Of a DNA stretch of 64,000 nucleotides, positions 36,161 to 48,770 are shown piece after piece. The notes beneath the pieces were generated by a model. The model saw nothing but the letters and a program-made list of their open reading frames with translations. It made no database searches and was not told where the DNA came from. Both the position numbers and the translations under genes were made by a program. The stretch comes from Dallia pectoralis (lineage: Eukaryota > Chordata > Actinopteri > Esociformes > Umbridae). Numbering within the stretch: position 1 is the first letter of the stretch; the number at the start of each line of letters is the position of its first letter. The stretch is taken from NCBI GenBank assembly GCA_029465975.1, contig CM055738.1, positions 4,251,747-4,315,746 of the forward strand, in the 5' to 3' direction.

Positions 36161-36172
36161 CGGGGGCGGGGG
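36087..36172. repeat. (GT)n microsatellite plus G-rich tail
   Basis: GT repeats with TCT interruptions to about 36158, followed by a GGCGGGGGCGGGGGGGGC G-tract. Confidence 0.94.
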
Positions 36173-36428
36173 GGGCAATAGAAGGGAGAGAAGCGTTGGC
36201 ACTCGTCAGATCGGTTGGAGGAAGACAGAGAATGACACGTCCCGGAGATGTTTCGGCTGCACTCTACGTGAACTCTTCATCCAGGCATCACAGGCAGTGA
36301 GGGACAGAATGGGAGAGAGGCTTCTACTGGATATAGAGGTGAGATCTTTCACTTTAACATGGGTGACCTGAGTTGGTCGTCTCCCGAAGCCCCAATGAGC
36401 CACTTAATTGAGCTGGCCTACTCCTATC
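36173..36428. other. short single-copy spacer
   Basis: Unique sequence between two microsatellites; no feature beyond short unrecognised frames. Confidence 0.4.
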
Positions 36429-36502
36429 AAACACACACACACACACACACACAGGCACGCGCGCACGCACGCACACACGCACACACACACACACACACAC
36501 AC
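36429..36502. repeat. (CA)n microsatellite with GCGCGC core
   Basis: A CA run, a GGCACGCGCGCACGCACGCA section, then a second CA run. The GC/CA alternation is a classic Z-DNA-prone composition (known for the class). Confidence 0.95.
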
Positions 36503-37828
36503 TCAATACCAATAATAGAGAGGCCCCTCTAATAGACCGGGGACCTAATAAACAGGACGGTTTGTTTGCGTAACAACCGAATCGAGAGCAAGCAACAATG
36601 TCGAGACGAGGCAATGTGTTGACAGGACATGGCCCTCGTCTATTAGTCCGGTCAGGCCCGTGGAGACAGAACCGTAAAGACAGAATAGTGTATTAACCCC
36701 TCCCAAGGGCTATGGCAGCGGCAGATATGAGCTCATTGGAAATGCACAGCGAGTACGTGGGTAGTTAACAGAAACCTTTACATGTCCGTCGTCCACCAGG
36801 CGCCCTCATCCGTGGCAACTTGCAGCGGGCGCGTTTCTAGCCAGATAACTAGGTCATAGCCTCACACGCGTCACATTTGCAGTAGTGTGTCAGTTTTTTT
36901 TCCTCGCCAAAGTCCGCGCGCTGGTAGAGGGGAGTAAAGTGTGTGATGGGGGGGTCGGGGTGGTTTGGTAATTAGAAGTCAATTTTTTCAAGTGCGGGAA
37001 ACTACTTAGGAGGCGGAGTTTGTGTGCCGGCCGTGGGTTTCGGAAGGAGTCGAGTCGTGAGGAGAGGCTCAGAGGGTAGGCTGGAAAGCACTCCTCGCCG
37101 TAATAGCTTCGGACAGAGGCAGCATTTGCTTTCATCTCTCAGGGGGAGTACTGACAGAAACAATCCTTGTATCTTTTGACCCATTTTTTTCTACCTGGAG
37201 ATTTCTCCTTTCAATTTGTTTGGTTCATTTTGTCTCGCAGGGAACCAGATGAGGAGTGGTGGAAATGAGAGACAACGAAAGCACGATGTAGAAACACACG
37301 ATGGCAATTCTATTTTAGACTATTATTATTTTCACCAGTGTGCCAGTCTTGTTCTTAACGGGGGATGTTCTGAGGAAGGTCAAAGGTCAAACGGCAACCA
37401 TACAAGTTTTGATTAAAAAGAACAACGACACATATGACATAATTAAGGGATACAGTTAATGACTTCACAGCATATATATATATATATATATACGCTCAGC
37501 CTTCCATATGTAATTAGAAAACCTGCAATTCCACGGAGGCAAATTGTATTAGTAAATGGAACATTAATGACATGAATTAAACACATGTCAGGAAGCACTG
37601 TTGGTATTTATGAGTAAAACGTATCAAACATTGGCGTGACAATCACTACATTCCCTTCAGGCCTCATGTGATATCCCACACCCCCTTCCCTGGTGTGTTT
37701 GCCGCTGGAAGAATATGTGGCCAATCAGGCGACCGTCCTTTGACTTGGTATGTGGTTTTGTGGCCATGTGCCTTGGAGGCAACTTGCACTTTCTGGAAGC
37801 CCCTCTTTTCCCCCCCGCTCCAGCAGAC
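36503..37828. other. single-copy stretch with short (AT)n
   Basis: Unique sequence with a perfect (TA)n run at about 37471-37492. No recognised gene. Confidence 0.45.
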
Positions 37829-37926
37829 CCCCTCCCTGTCAGCTCCAGTCATCCGGGCCCCCCTCCCTGTCAGCTCCAGTCATCCGGGGCCCCCTCCCTG
37901 TCAGCTCCAGTCATCCGGGGCCCCCT
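37829..37926. repeat. 30-bp minisatellite, about 3 copies
   Basis: Three tandem copies of a 30-bp unit with core CCCTCCCTGTCAGCTCCAGT followed by CATCCGGGGC, nearly identical. Confidence 0.93.
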
Positions 37927-39860
37927 CGTCCTGCGACATGGCATTTGCACTGCTGAGGAGAATGTGAGCTAATGAAAGTGTAAAGCCCGTGTTCACTCGA
38001 GTATAAAATTCGCATTTGGCCGAGGCAGGCCGTGCAATCTGATATTATGAGCCCGCCGTGGAGAGAGAACGCTAGGAATAGCACTCGGAAAGGGAGCTAA
38101 GAGGCCGAGAGAAGGGAAAAGGAACGGCGGAGACAGGGAATGTACGCATACGAAATCCAACCGAGCTGACGTTTCGCTTTCGTCTTGCTCAGACCAAAAC
38201 ATAGGTTTATTTATTTATTTAGCGAGTTTACAATGAGGTTGCTAAAGTAAAACGGACAGATTGTAAACCTGTAGAATAATCTCCGGCCGGGTGCCTCGTC
38301 TCAAGGACGACAGGAGAGATCGTTGGCCGTAGTTCTGCCAGAGTCTGCGTCGAGGTTCCTCATTCCCTCCCTGACGCAGCAAGGAAAAAGTGCTGGGGGC
38401 AAAGGTACCATAAGCCGCCATCTTGTTTCTTGTGTGTGTAACGGCAGCCGCTTAACCCACGCAGTCAAATGGACGTTTGCCGTGCTCGAATACGTGGTCA
38501 AACCGAGCACAAAAGCATTCCGTAAAAAGAAAATGCAGGAGGGAAAATAAGGGAGCCAGGCTCAGCCTGCTGGTCTAACACAACACCCCGCTAACACAGA
38601 TTAGCGCAGGAGCAACGAAGGGGAACAAATGTATTCAATAGAACATGCTGTGCCTTGAACTTTTAGTACATTGTTTAAAACGGGTCACATTAGTTCAGTT
38701 ATGTTAGCACAGGAGTGCATTAGCAGTGCTATGCTAGCAGCCTAAATGCCAGCAACCTAGAGTTGCTGTGTAAATACAGATCAGAATGTAATAATGTAAT
38801 AATGTATTAATAATAATAAAATAATAATGAACGGTGTAGCAGGATACTTGGAGACAAGCCTTTCGCTTTTAATCCACGAACTCTACCTCTAAAAACACAC
38901 CGTTTCCGCGACACTCATTGCAAATGACAAAATCGCTAACATTCAGCGTGTTAACATCATGAAGCTGATGAATGAATTGGTCAGAATGAGGAAGGGTACA
39001 GTAGGGAGGTGTTAGAACATCTTCTATACAGTTCAGAAGTCCACTGGCTTTATGACGGGCTGGCCCATTTCTCCAGTTGAAAGTTGTAGACGAATCCATC
39101 TTACTAGGTTCACGTCTTCCTGTCTCCCGCGGTCCACTTCACAATCACACAGAGTCACTATCCTGAGACTGTTAAACATACACCATTAAAATTACATTAT
39201 CACAATCAATTTAATGGAAAACACAATATACACACTAAATATCTTAACACAGTTAATATAACCTGACAGTTATGCACCGGGTATAAAAATATCAACTCGA
39301 TGATATTAAGAGCTATGATAACAATATTAGTAATATTGTGAATAACATTAAAACACAAAAAATACTTCTGTTATTTCACAGATCCAGAAAATAAATGCCA
39401 TCTCAAGAATTCACCGTTTTTTTTTGGGGTCATTGTCATTGAATATTAAACAGTTCAACATGGGACTGATCAAAGTAGGTGAGGGATAAGTGAGGAGTAT
39501 TTGAGGAGTTCCAACTTCTCCTCTGACCCCTGACCCTAACACAACCAGGATTCATCAGTCAGTGAGTGGTGGGGTTGTCCCGCAAAACCAAACTGACTTC
39601 CTGCAGGAGGAGACTGACAATATTCAGGGTCAACGTTGAAATACTGAGCGGCCCAGTTGACAACAGGGTGTGTTGCTCGGTACATAATTGAATTCCAGTG
39701 TCGGTGAACTGAGGGGCAAGCTGGGGTCCGGGGCAACAATTATCATTAGGCTAAAGCAGAAATCACAGCCATACCTGGAAGATTAAAGCCTATCCTGTTT
39801 CATCAGAGCACTTCTTTATGACTAGAAAATAAGAGCGACACTGTTCATATGGGAACTCGG
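37927..39860. other. single-copy stretch
   Basis: About 1.9 kb. It includes a short TTTATTTATTTA run at about 38206-38218 and an ATAATAATA run at about 38788-38830. The open frames are unrecognised. No gene called. Confidence 0.45.
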
Positions 39861-40113
39861 TAACACACACACGCACACACACGCAGACACAGACAGACAC
39901 GCAGACACACACACACACACACTCACACTGACACATACACGCACATCCCCACACACACACACTGACACACACACACAGACACAGACAGACACGCAGTTAC
40001 ACACACACACACACACACACACACTGACACATACACGCACATACCTACACACACAGACACACACACACACACACAGACACACACACAGTGACACACACAC
40101 ATAAACATGTACA
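39861..40113. repeat. compound (CA)n microsatellite
   Basis: CA repeats interleaved with CAGACACAGACAGACACGCAG, ACTGACACATACACGCACAT and similar modules. Two near-copies of a block of about 100 bp (CAGACACAGACAGACACGCA at about 39884 and 39977) show higher-order duplication. Confidence 0.94.
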
Positions 40114-40239
40114 CACATGCTGATCATAGAGGACGGTTAAAGTGAAATCTTCATTATGAACAATCAGTACATGTAGGTCAACTTGAGCCTGGGTTGGAGA
40201 AACTGCCATTGAGCGGTGGGCCATAATTAAAGGATTTCA
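40114..40239. other. short spacer
   Basis: Unique sequence between the CA tract and the C/T array. Confidence 0.4.
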
Positions 40240-40785
40240 GTATGCCTGTCTCCCCCTGTCTCCCTATGTCTCCCCCTGTCTCCCTATGTCTCCCTCTGTC
40301 TCCCCCTGACTCCCTATGTCTCCCCCTGTCTCATTCTGTCTCCCCCGTCTCCCCCTGTCTCTCCCCCTGTCTCTCCCTCTGTCTCCCCCTGTCTCCCCCT
40401 GTCTCATTCTGTCTCCCCCTGTCTCCCTATGTCTCGCCCTGTCTCCCCCTGTCTCCCTATGTCTCCCTCTGTCTCCCCCTGTCTCCCTATGTCTCCCCCT
40501 GTCTCCCCCTGTCTCATTCTGTCTCCCCCGTCTCCCCCTGTCTCTCCCCCTGTCTCTCCCTCTGTCTCCCCCTGTCTCCCCCTGTCTCATTCTGTCTCCC
40601 CCTGTCTCCCCCTGTCTCATTCTGTCTCCCCCATCTCCCTCTGTCTCCCTATGTCTCCCCCTGTCTCCCTCTGTCTCCCCCTGTCTCCCTATGTCTCCCC
40701 CTGTCTCCCCCTGTCTCTCCCTATGTCTCCCCCTGTCTCCCCCTGTCTCTCCCCCTGTCTCATTCTGTCTCCCCCGTCTCCCTCT
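40240..40785. repeat. C/T-rich minisatellite with higher-order repeat
   Basis: Units of about 10-12 bp, mainly GTCTCCCCCT, GTCTCCCTAT, GTCTCATTCT and GTCTCTCCCC. A block of about 100 bp starting CCCTGTCTCATTCTGTCTCC occurs at about 40324 and again about 178 bp later at about 40502, giving a clear second-level repeat. Minus and plus frames of 118-231 residues here are low-complexity artefacts. Confidence 0.95.
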
Positions 40786-41443
40786 CTTACTCTATCTCTC
40801 TCAATGTCATCTTTCTCTACATCACATTGTCTCATGTCTGTTATCCACAGAGTCATGTGGGTTATGGTTTTATGTAACGGGGTGAACCAGAGTTACAGGC
40901 TCTCCCTCAGGTGGAACTTTGTTCCCAAACCCTGTCAGTCTTCTGCAGAAACGTTTCAGGCGATTGTGCCTTTTTTTCACCAGCACATTATCATTAAATT
41001 ATTATCAATAACACATTATCACCCACATGTTGTGAATTATCATCAACAATTTGTATTTTATAAAGTGCAGGAAGCTAGTCCAGGACTGTCATTTGATCGT
41101 AGTGTGACTAGGTTAGCCTTATGACAAGGGAAAGGTACTCCGGTGGACTATACTACTGTCACACTTTACGTCACGCTTTATGCATTCTTGCAGTACATTA
41201 TAATGTACTATAGTTAAAATTATATATAACGGTACCAGACGTTCATGTAGCCTTTTGAATGATACCCTGCATATGTATATATAACAGTATGTGTACTGTA
41301 TTTAATACAGTATATTTATTATGCATGCAAACACACGTCTGTGTTAAATTGGTCAAACATGAACAAATTGATCAGCAACTACAGCATTACAATATACATG
41401 ATCTATATTATGATATTAACACATTACATAATTTGAATACATG
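40786..41443. other. single-copy spacer, AT-rising
   Basis: Unique sequence becoming AT-rich towards the (AT)n runs. Confidence 0.45.
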
Positions 41444-41449
41444 TATATA

Positions 41450-41537
<88 letters not shown>

Positions 41538-41540
41538 TAT
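41444..41540. repeat. (AT)n microsatellite
   Basis: An alternating AT run of about 95 bp with two GTAT interruptions. Self-complementary, so capable of cruciform extrusion in principle. Confidence 0.95.
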
Positions 41541-41735
41541 TAAATAATACTGAACCCAATAATAATAAATTATATTCAACTGTATATATATATTAAAATG
41601 TATTTTTATTCTTATATAATTATGTATTATATTATATCAATTCATATATTCCTAAAATTATATATATATTAAATAACAGTAAAACATTTTTACAGTTATT
41701 TAATATATGTGCATGTATGAATTCATTACTTATTA
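41541..41735. other. AT-rich spacer between AT runs
   Basis: Very AT-rich DNA with short TATATATAT pieces (41582-41592, 41660-41668). No gene. Confidence 0.5.
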
Positions 41736-41738
41736 TAT

Positions 41739-41804
<66 letters not shown>
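41736..41804. repeat. (AT)n microsatellite
   Basis: A second long alternating AT run with GTATATGTATAT interruptions near its start. Confidence 0.95.
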
Positions 41805-41806
<2 letters not shown>

Positions 41807-44379
41807 TTTTACAGTAATTTAATATCACATTTATTGAACAATATTTAAGAAGACAAAGATAACTTTTATTATGTGGTCCGAGTGCTGGAATTCTGATGAG
41901 TGCTGGATTTTCAGAAAATAACAGGACATATCTTCAGTATATGTGATTGAGTTGTACAACCCCTAAATAATCAATTATATATACTACTTTTATTAATATT
42001 CATCATACACATGAAAGTAGCTCTGAAGTAAGATACTATTTCCAGACAAATCTATTTTCCTTTCCTCTTTCTCATCTGCTAATAATTTTTCTGGTCCACA
42101 TCCTATACTCTGTTTTATTCACAATGACATATTACGTTCTCTACATTCTACAAAATAATATGTAACTAGAGATGAGTAGAAGGACATGTCATAGTACAAA
42201 GCGGATAATAAACTGTTGTGGTCTTGATTTTAATGGCTGACAATATTACATTTCTCAACTCTATCGTTGTTTGAATACAAACATTTGTTGAAAAGCAACT
42301 GCGGACGCTTTCAAAATGAAAAATGTACATTAATCTTTCAGAGACGTTCAAACTTTAATCGACTTTTACTGACCTCAGCTTTCGCATAAAAAGAATATTG
42401 CTCTCGAATTTTCCTCCCTCAAACTTTTATCTCTTTTATATTTCATTTCTAAAGTGAAGTCAAACAATGTGTACTAAAAATCACCTGTGTCCTAAGATAT
42501 CTGTTCGTGCTTTTTTCACTTTTAGTGACTGTGTTCTTTGTGCATTCCCCCTCCGGCGAGTGAGTGGTTGAGAGTGGCTGGTTATACGGAGGTCAGTCCG
42601 TATCTGTGCCACAGAGACACTTTGTGTTTTACATGAGCACTGTGAAATGAAAGAACAGCGAGACACGCGGCTATCACACACACCTTGACTTGTCAGTGTG
42701 CTCCGTTCTCTTACGAGGCTACACCAGGACGTGGTTTAGAACGAGTCGACCACCGCTCTGTGGTTAATGCTTCGGCCTTGTTGCTGTGGCAGCCGTCCGT
42801 GTTTGTGTGGTATCAAATTTCCGTCAACATTCTCAGACAAAAGATGCGCTTTTGTTTCTTTCTCGCGTCGTCCAGAGGAAAACACGACGCTGCTCGCGAT
42901 ATTCTGGGATTTCGTCAGACTTTATAGCACTAGGAAAACATGAAGTTCAGCAGGTTAAAAACTTCCGATGAATATTTACCAAAAGAAGTCTTTAAATCAT
43001 GATTTTGTCATATGATTTTGTCATGATGTAGGGGATTATCTAAACAAAACGTTCTAGCCATATTTTCTATATGTCAAGACTTCTTTTAGTTCTGAACTTT
43101 TCTGTTTAATTATTGTATGCTGTGTGTAGAATCCAAGAGTAATTTATTTAGCAGTCGCGGCTTTAGGAGGTAGCTAATGGAGATTCTAAGTAAATCCAAA
43201 TCCCCAAAACATATACTATGTGTTAAAAATACTTTTTGAATTAAGTGAATTTGAGATGTTAGTCTTTATAAAATTGAATAACCAACTGGTGTGCGGGTAG
43301 CAACAACTGTTTATCTACTCTATACACAACCTCTTCTATACACAACGTAAAACAAAAACCACAAATGTAGAACTCAAACAGCCACTCATATCGGTTTCAG
43401 TGGTTTTCAGTGCCTTTAAACGACATAAGCATTCCGAAAGCAACATACGATTAACGATTACGATTAATTTAACGTATTCTGTACACATTGATACGCGTGC
43501 TTGTGTTTTTTATTCCTGATGCCAAACCGTACATTTCCGTGTTCAACTGGTCGCGTTTACCGTGGAGTTTGTACGCTAGACGGCACACTCGCCCCACATT
43601 AGATTAGTAACTGTCTAATGATATACTTCAGATGTGACACAACTGAGGCAGACCTAGCTGACCGAGCACTCACCTCTCCAAACGTTTTATTTATTTATTT
43701 TCGCCTCAGCTGTGAGGGCTTTGTTCTGTAGAGCCAACCAACACAGCGGCCCGGTTCTGGTTGGTTTTATCTCCGACCCCGCTGATAGCGATATCATGAG
43801 AATGTTTTCGATGCAAACGATGACGTTTCAATCAATCTCTGTGGCCTGGATCGTTATTGAAATATCACGCGGGCCCTTGATTGAGCTGTATTTAGTTTAA
43901 CCGCTGAAGCGCGCCGTGCTCTATTGAACATCCTGACGACATAATCAAATTCAAATTATTTCCATATCATGAGCATGGCCTCCCAGAGACAATTGAGGCA
44001 TTCATTTAACCGAGATGTTTGTAATAACCCGGTAACGTATGTTGAAGGGGGTTGAATACAATATTGTTTCAATGTAGATCAGCGAGTCAGCTTTGGCATT
44101 TCTGTAGATTGCCTGTGTTTGTAGTGGCAGTGCTGGTTGCTAACTGTTAGACAGTCAGAAGCCAACCATCAGATATACTTGCACAGATTTAAAATACTCA
44201 ATGACTCACTCGTACACAGATACTTTGTACACTGACTACTATACATTTGGCACAACAAACACGTTTCAATATATTGTCCGATGACATCAGGGATATTACT
44301 TCATTTGGACCCATTATGTGCTGTATAAGACTAAAACCCAGTGTCTAATCTGAGAGGACAGGGTGATAGGTTTACTGCA
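41805..44379. other. single-copy stretch
   Basis: About 2.6 kb. 43740-44010 has mixed composition with ATCAATCAAT, CATAATCAAATTCAAATTA and CATTCATTTAA words typical of fish conserved non-coding elements. The open frames are short and unrecognised. Confidence 0.4.
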
Positions 44380-45040
44380 GGTATACAGAGAAGGTATACA
44401 GAGAAGGTATATAGAGAAGGTATATAGAGAAGGTATACAGAGAAGGTATACAGAGAAGGTATATAGAGAAGTTATATAGAGAAGGTATATAGAGAAGGTA
44501 TATAGAGAAGGTATACAGGGAAGGTATATAGAGAAGGTATATAGAGAAGGTATACAGAGAAGGTATATAGAGAAGTTATATAGAGAAGGTATATAGAGAA
44601 GTTATATAGAGAAGGTATATAGAGAAGGTATATAGAGAAGGTATATAGTGAAGGTATATAGAGAAGGTATACAGAGAAGGTATATAGAGAAGGTATATAG
44701 AAAAAGGTATATAGAGAAGGTATATAGAGAAGGTATATAGAGATGGTATACAGAGAAGGTAGATAAAGAAGGTATATAGAGAAGGTATACAGAGAAGGTA
44801 TACAGAGAAGGTATACGGAGAAGGTATATAGAGAAGGTATATAGAGAAGGTATATAGAGATGGTATACAGAGAAGGTAGATAAAGAAGGTATATAGAGAA
44901 GGTATACAGAGAAGGTATACAGAGAAGGTATACGGAGAAGGTATATAGAGAAGGTATATAGAGATGGTATACAGAGAAGGTAGATAAAGAAGGTATATAG
45001 AGGAGGTATATAGAGAAGGTATATAGAGAAGGTATATAGT
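44380..45040. repeat. 13-bp minisatellite with higher-order structure, about 51 copies
   Basis: Unit GTATATAGAGAAG, alternating with GTATACAGAGAAG. A marker unit containing GGTAGATAAAGAAG recurs at about 44758, 44875 and 44979, i.e. steps of 117 and 104 bp (9 and 8 units), so blocks of 8-9 units were duplicated. Minus-strand frames of Tyr/Leu/Ser/Pro repeats (up to 192 residues) are artefacts. Confidence 0.96.
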
Positions 45041-45042
45041 GA

Positions 45043-46185
45043 TACCACACCTCACACAGCCTCTTGTTTTACCACACCTCACACAGCCTCATGTGTTACC
45101 ACACCTCACACAGCCTCATCTGTTACCACACCTCACACAGCCTCATGTGTTACCACACCTCACACAACCTCATGTGTTACCACACCTCACACAGCCTCAT
45201 GTGTTACCACACCTCATACAGCATCATGTGTTACCACACCTCACACAGCCTCATGTGTTACCACACCTCACACAGCCTCATGTGTTACCACACCTCACAC
45301 AGCCTCATGTGTTACCGCACCTCACACAACCTCATGTGTTACACCTCATACAGCCTCGCTATTACACCTCACACAACCTCTTGTGTTACCGCACCTCACA
45401 CAGCCTCATCTGTTACCACACCTCACACAGCCTCATGTGTTACCACACCTCACACAGCCGCATGTGTTACCGCACCTCACACAGCCTCATGTGTTACCGC
45501 ACCTCACACAGCCTCATGTGTTACCGCACCTCACACAGCATCATGTGTTACCACACCTCACACAGTCTCATGTGTTACCACACCTCACACAGCCTCATGT
45601 GTTACCACACCTCACACAACCTCTTGTGTTACCACACCTCACACAGCCTCATGTGTTACCACACCTCACACAGCCTCATCTGTTACCGCACCTCACACAG
45701 CCTCATGTGTTACCACACCTCACACAGCCTCATGTGTTACCACACCTCATACAGCCTCATCTGTTACCGCACCTCACACAGCCTCATGTGTTACCACACC
45801 TCACACAGCCTCATGTGTTACCACACCTCACACAGTCTCATGTGTTACCACACCACCACACAGCCTCATGTGTTACCACACCTCACACAGCCTCATGTGT
45901 TACCACAGCCTCATGTGTTCACACAGCCTCATGTGTTACCACACCTCACACAGCCTCATGTGTTACCACACCTCACACAGCCTCATGTGTTACCACACCT
46001 CACACAGCCTCATGTGTTACCACACCTCACACAGCCTCATGTGTTACCACACCTCACACAGCCTCATGTGTTACCACACCTCACACAGCCTCATGTGTTA
46101 CCACACCTCACACAGCCTCATGTGTTACCACACCTCACACAGCCTCATGTGTTACCACACCTCGTGCAGCCTCACTATTACATGT
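45043..46185. repeat. 27-bp minisatellite, about 42 copies
   Basis: Abuts the 13-bp array. The unit has core ACCACACCTCACACAGCCTC followed by ATGTGTT; variants include ACCGCACC, CATACAGC, AACCTCTTG, AGTCTC and shortened copies near 45340-45365 and 45905-45935. The 3' third (about 45940-46160) is almost perfectly homogeneous, the 5' part more mixed. As 27 is a multiple of three, three forward frames remain open for 320-396 residues (His/Leu/Thr/Pro-rich), which is repeat-driven and not a gene. Confidence 0.97.
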
Positions 46186-48302
46186 CACACAGCCTTGGTT
46201 CTGGACACTATGTCCTGTACAGAGAATAATATATGAGGTCAAGAGTTCCTGGCATACATTATATGAGAGGATAGTTATACATGCTGAGGAACACATTCAC
46301 ACACGTCGCCGCTGTGCAAAAAAAAACTTAAATATCCCTTTGATTAAAAATATCTGAGGCAACTTATCTTGTGAGACTGAGGATTACATCACTTGAAATC
46401 AGGACACTTTGGAGCTACAGCGACCCGTGCTCCCGAGTTCAGACGGAATGTGGAGCATCAGCATCTAAACTTCTGACGCCATTAATGTCGCCAGCGCCGC
46501 CATGATGAACTCTACATGAACTCTGTCAATCTGTGCGAGGCGGTCAGACCTGGCCAGCCCATTAGCTCGTGTGTCCAGATTTTGGAGATTAATAGACCCA
46601 TGTGCGAGAATCCATAAATCGCTTTTTAATGTTTAAAAATGCACTTACAATGTCTGTGGTATTTTCCCAGAATAGTCTTGGGTGCGTGTGTGCATTTGTG
46701 ATGTCACGAATGTGTGCTGATGGGGGTTGCGAAAGTAATTGTTTTATTTTGCCGTTAGTGTCATGTGATGAGGTCTGGCGTTACAGCCTAGACATGGAGA
46801 TGTGAGATAGAAAATGTTTAATATAAATGATGAATTATGGTAGAAATGCTTCGGTTTCTCATCGGATCCTACGGACTCTCAAAAAGTGCGGGTTCCAGAA
46901 GACAATCTGTTTCTGGGAAATGTATTTGTTTTTAATTAAATAATATAAATAATTATGGCCTTGCTATTATCAAAATCAGAATAGATGTTCTTAGAAAATG
47001 ATGAATTGTTATTATGTATTAATGCGTATCACTAAATGCTTTTAATAAAGACATTAGCATGTGTTGTGCAGGTACAGTGAAGGAATAAATGACCGGGTGG
47101 AAAACTCACAACAAAATCTATTCATAATGATATTGGCACTTGAAAAGGAGGCAAAAAAACAATAAAATAATAAAAATTGATAATCACATTTTCTCAATTA
47201 AGTTAAGAAAATATATAATTTAGTTTATGTAAATGTAAAACAAAAACATCAAATTCATGCAATTTAGTTCATCCATAATAATAAATCCAGTATAAAATCA
47301 GTGTAAAATAATGACATAATATATAGAAAAAAATTCTGAATCAATATTGTTTTCCTTTGTATACTAGTTAATGTATTGAGATATATGCAATTTGTTATTA
47401 TAAAAGGACTTGACATATAATAATAAAATAAAAATCCCCTGTACAAAACAGTGGTTGTAGTAAAGCAATATGATGTGCAGTTTAGGTAACATTATGTGTA
47501 ATAGGGAAATATTTTATAAAATAACATAATAAAAAGTAAACATCAATCATGCGGCTGATTTACACACTTCATAAACTCTATTATAATTATTTATTTAGCA
47601 TGATATAAATTATTTTTTAGGTCAAGTAAAAACTTATGACAGAACCATGCTAGGTTGAGAATGAAAGTAAAACATTATAATTTATAATAACACTTTATTT
47701 CAATTTAGGCATCCATTCAAACGGCTTGTACAATGTAAAAAGTATAAAGTGTAAATGGAAATCACTAATTTCTTGCTTTCTTGTTCCACTTCAATATCAG
47801 AAATCCTATATCATATAGAGCAACCAACGATATAATATAATATTTAGGGAAATTCTTTCTCCATATGTCATGATAGGACATAACGGCTTGCACAAACACT
47901 GTGCCTTTACAATTATTAGCAACCTATTAAAGTCTGATCAAATGTATGTTCACAGATGTAAAATATGTGTGGAAAGCTACATCCATTACATTTTTATTAC
48001 ACAATAATACACAGATATTTTTTAAAGAGAATTTTTTTTCCTGAAGAAGAAAAAGAGATATAGAATATGTAAAATGTATCTGTCTTGTGCAAACGAGCAG
48101 TGTCTAGATGTGTGAGCAGATTGTAATGACCAGGTACAAGTATGAAATTGTGCAAAAGAGCAATATCTAGTTAAATATACTGTTCTGCAAAATCATACCA
48201 ATTGTGTTCACTTTGTATCAATTGGACAGTGGTATTGTGTTTCTAACTGCAGCCAGTTTTCATGACCAAATAAAAGGGCAGTATCATTGTTGTCCCTGTT
48301 GC
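46186..48302. other. single-copy stretch, AT-rich from 46.8 kb
   Basis: About 2.1 kb. 46430-46620 is GC-richer with CCATTAATGTCGCC and GGAGATTAATAGACC words and could be a conserved element. From about 46800 the DNA is strongly AT-rich. No gene. Confidence 0.4.
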
Positions 48303-48770
48303 ATAAATATGGTATTACTGTGTACACATATTTCAACAAAAAAGAATGAATGTGGTATTATTGTGTACACATATTACGACTAAAAAATAATAAATATGGT
48401 ATTATTGTGTACACATATTACAACAAGAAAATAATAAATATGGTATTATTGTGTACACATTTTACAAAGAATTATAATAAATATGGTATTATTGTGTACA
48501 CATATTTCAACAAAAAAGAATGAATGTGGTATTATTGTGTACACATATTACGACAAAAAAATAATAAATATGGTATTATTGTGTACACATATTACAACAA
48601 GAAAATAATAAATATGGTATTATTGTGTACACATTTTACAAAGAATTATAATAAATATGGTATTATTGTGTACACATTACAATAAAAGAATTATAAATAT
48701 GGTATTACTGTGTACACATATTACAAAAAAAAATACATATGGTATTACTGTGTACACATATTACAACAAA
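48303..48770. repeat. minisatellite of about 44 bp with 174-bp higher-order repeat
   Basis: About ten copies of a unit containing TATGGTATTATTGTGTACAC, each followed by a variable A-rich segment. Two runs of four units (starting at the TTTCAACAAAAAAG variant at about 48331 and 48505, 174 bp apart) are nearly identical in order, showing duplication of a four-unit block. Confidence 0.94.

Noticed and set aside
44472..45082. Minus-strand Tyr/Leu/Ser/Pro repeat frames of up to 192 codons
   Set aside because: Generated by the 13-bp array; several overlapping frames are equivalent.
45039..46357. Open frames of 320-396 codons (His/Leu/Thr/Pro-rich)
   Set aside because: They come from the 27-bp array. 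Three frames are open at once, which is expected for a repeat with period divisible by three and not for a gene.
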